Assembly (NCBI GenBank): GCA_002294045.1
Contig: DBEP01000007.1
Span: 35,525 to 99,524, forward strand
DNA from: Lachnoclostridium sp. UBA903
Lineage (GTDB): Bacteria; Bacillota; Clostridia; Lachnospirales; Lachnospiraceae
Direction of reading: 5' to 3'
Length of the DNA: 64,000 nt
In this document: piece after piece, positions 62,119 to 64,000 of the stretch
How the letters are laid out: the number at the start of each line of letters is the position of its first letter
Numbering within the stretch: position 1 is the stretch's first letter
The notes under the pieces: model-generated
Databases searched by the model: none
Told to the model about the DNA's origin: nothing
Seen by the model: the letters and a program-made list of their open reading frames with translations, nothing else
Made by a program: the position numbers and the translations under genes

Positions 62119-63990
62119 TCAATAAATGCTCTGCATCTGTTCCATGTACCCGGCATACTGGGTCAGACCCTCAACAATAAACGGAATAATAAGATATAAA
62201 CCGGTTGTCAGAATAAACGGCAGAAAAGCAATTGCTTTACCAAGTATTGATTTATTCCGGATATAGATTTCATTCTCTAATTTTCTTTTTTCCTGATAGT
62301 GATGACGTTCCGACCCAATTTCATCAAATGCCTTGCCAAGACCAATTTTATCGCTGTTTTGAAGATTTTCAACTATTTTTACAAAAGGCTCATAGGGTTC
62401 TTTCCGTTTCAGCTCTTCAAGCACTTCCATATCTCCGGTTTGCAAATCATTTAAACATTGCTGAATGGACTTCTTAAACAGGAATGCAAAATTCTCCAGC
62501 CAAACCAGAACCGTTTCTATGGTGATCCGTTCCATATGCATTAACATAAGAATGATGGAATGAAACTGTATCACTTCATCCTCCATATTCATCTGCCTTA
62601 GCTTTTTTATAAAAAGTAAATTCAGATAAGGTATATAATAGGCCGCCGCCGCTGCCAGAAATGTAAGGAATAGCTCATACCAACGGTAATATTCACTGCG
62701 GTAGCCGTTAATTCTTCTGACAATTTCCTCCGCAGTCATTGTCATAAGCTGCTTACTCCTTAACATCCCCTCTTTTCTTAGCTTATCTTCCACTTCTTCC
62801 TGTGCAACCTCCTTATTTTTATATTTATTTACATGATTTATAATAATATCTTTGATGTTTTCTATTTGTTTTTCCGATATGTACGAACTTAAATAATTCC
62901 TATTATTAAAATTGGTAAGTATTTGGACTTTATTATTATGATGAATGGTAATAGAAATTAAGATACATCCAAGAAATGCGCCAATGCTGTAGATAAACCT
63001 TTTTAATATTAATTGCTTTGGTGTTATGGATTCACCGGTTTTTCTTATCAAATCCTGAATTTTTAGTGTCCTGCCATAGTTTTTATTTATTATGTTATTA
63101 AGGTATCCGCTTATAACCGGTAATTTTGACAGATAGTCCAGGACAATGTAATTATTTAACTCTGCCTGTCTGTTTTCCTTCAACCGGTTAATCAAACTGT
63201 AAGCCGCAGCCGTTGTTAAAATAATAAAAGCCATGGTGACAATTCCATAAGCTCCGCTGTAATAGCTTTTCATTTCCGGAAGACTTAAGACAGCCCATTT
63301 TTCTATGGTTTTTAAAAATAAAACAGGCGTAACGGCTATAAAAACCAATCCGGAAAAAAGGTGTTTTATCTTTTCTCTCTTTAATATTTCCGTGTTTATT
63401 TCCTGTTTTAAATATTTTATATTTGTCAGAAACAGAGACCGATTTTCTACCTTTTTATCGCCAAAAGTTATCATCATGACACACAGAGACAGGAAAATCT
63501 TTAAAAACCGGTTTGGTATGTGTTCCTTATACTTCTCCATTTCTTCTTCAAGTTCTTCGGAATTTAAGATTTCCAGAATTCTGGCCGCATGCAATTTAAC
63601 GGGGTAAGGTGCTGTTTCAACGGAATCATAGACTGCCGCCTCTATCATGCCGTGGGACTGGTAATTATGCCTGATGTCACCAAGTAATCTATCAAACTGC
63701 TTTAATAATTTAATTTCATTATTTTCAACAACGGAACTGATTAGCTGGTTATTTAGGATAAACAGAAAAGCGAAAGCAAGTGCCATATCGAATACGGTGG
63801 GACTGCGGGTTATCAGAAAAAGTATGATTAACAGAGCCGGAATCCAGGTTTTTATAACGGTTTTCATTGTACCATATGCTATATTTTTATAGTCCCCCGG
63901 TGTATATATTTCAAGCTGCCTGGTTATTTTTCTGATATACCGTTTCGTAAACATCCATTGGTTAAAGAAATCATACAAGATATATACCAT
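62119..63990 (-). CDS. TadB/TadC-like type II secretion F membrane protein
   Basis: A protein of at least 623 residues with two groups of membrane helices (about 45-90, 210-265 and 330-345; then 440-465 and 595-615) and long helical cytoplasmic parts, as in a fusion of the two T2SSF domains that Tad systems normally split into TadB and TadC. The motif DIRHNYQSHGMIEAAVYDS and its later counterpart LLMHMERITIETVLVWLEN resemble F-domain cores. The start at 63990 has only two bases to GGGAAAGG, so the true start could be beyond the window. Partner ATPase genes would lie outside. Confidence 0.7.
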   Translation of the reverse strand: MVYILYDFFNQWMFTKRYIRKITRQLEIYTPGDYKNIAYGTMKTVIKTWIPALLIILFLITRSPTVFDMALAFAFLFILNNQLISSVVENNEIKLLKQFDRLLGDIRHNYQSHGMIEAAVYDSVETAPYPVKLHAARILEILNSEELEEEMEKYKEHIPNRFLKIFLSLCVMMITFGDKKVENRSLFLTNIKYLKQEINTEILKREKIKHLFSGLVFIAVTPVLFLKTIEKWAVLSLPEMKSYYSGAYGIVTMAFIILTTAAAYSLINRLKENRQAELNNYIVLDYLSKLPVISGYLNNIINKNYGRTLKIQDLIRKTGESITPKQLILKRFIYSIGAFLGCILISITIHHNNKVQILTNFNNRNYLSSYISEKQIENIKDIIINHVNKYKNKEVAQEEVEDKLRKEGMLRSKQLMTMTAEEIVRRINGYRSEYYRWYELFLTFLAAAAAYYIPYLNLLFIKKLRQMNMEDEVIQFHSIILMLMHMERITIETVLVWLENFAFLFKKSIQQCLNDLQTGDMEVLEELKRKEPYEPFVKIVENLQNSDKIGLGKAFDEIGSERHHYQEKRKLENEIYIRNKSILGKAIAFLPFILTTGLYLIIPFIVEGLTQYAGYMEQMQSIY

Positions 63991-64000
63991 ATCCTTTCCC

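Overview
The window looks like chromosome of a low-GC, spore-forming, monoderm anaerobe of the Clostridia, most probably Lachnospiraceae (clostridial cluster XIVa). The evidence is AT-rich intergenic DNA, strong AGGAGG-type ribosome sites, a CIRCE-controlled htpG, a LysM/GH18 protein of the spore cortex-lytic type, two DegV proteins, a DUF5721-type protein, several peptide-type (Opp) ABC importers and a Tad-like secretion locus with large surface proteins. No rRNA or CRISPR array is present. Family names come from recognising motifs by eye; no database was searched.

Layout. 0-6.7 kb: a LuxR-type response regulator facing a complete five-gene Opp importer. 6.7-8.8 kb: an accessory patch with a structured dispersed repeat, tRNA-Pro(CGG), tRNA-Thr(CGT), a phage terminase fragment abutting the tRNA-Thr 3' end, a type I toxin-antitoxin unit, a second possible small RNA and a 52-residue membrane protein. 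8.8-10.1 kb: a LysM-GH18 protein. 10.3-21.1 kb: a carbohydrate locus on the minus strand with a GntR/LacI hybrid regulator, a second Opp-type importer, a GH39 glycosidase, an Asp/Glu-racemase-like protein and a sugar isomerase/epimerase-like protein. It probably imports and degrades plant oligosaccharides, perhaps xylo-oligosaccharides.

21.5-28.5 kb: two degV genes flank a nitrate/sulfonate/taurine-type ABC operon. Its ATPase gene is split in two by an element of about 2.85 kb that carries a large serine recombinase, a Pro/Gly/Arg/Tyr-rich coat-like protein and a small ORF. Joining the two imperfect GAAGC-containing repeats at the ends restores a 257-residue ATPase exactly in frame. This is the strongest candidate for an undescribed system: a gene-interrupting, possibly reversible or programmed element of the skin type.

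28.9-43.4 kb is mostly housekeeping. It holds htpG with two unusual acidic insertions, a TraX-like membrane protein, a three-gene cluster (alpha/beta hydrolase, condensation-like protein, zinc-ribbon membrane protein), an ABC-F protein with a possible attenuator leader, a zinc-dependent phospholipase C-like protein, a CorC/HlyC-type protein and a nucleotidyltransferase. 42.1-48.9 kb is a MacAB-like efflux operon, distinctly GC-richer than its surroundings and so probably acquired, with a TetR regulator and an AT-rich TolC-like gene that is surprising in a monoderm. 49-50 kb is sparse. 50.2-64 kb is a cell-surface region: large secreted proteins, an SLH-like protein, a coiled-coil/Ig-like/Big_2 protein of about 1480 residues, pilin-like small proteins and a TadB/TadC-like membrane protein that reaches the right edge.
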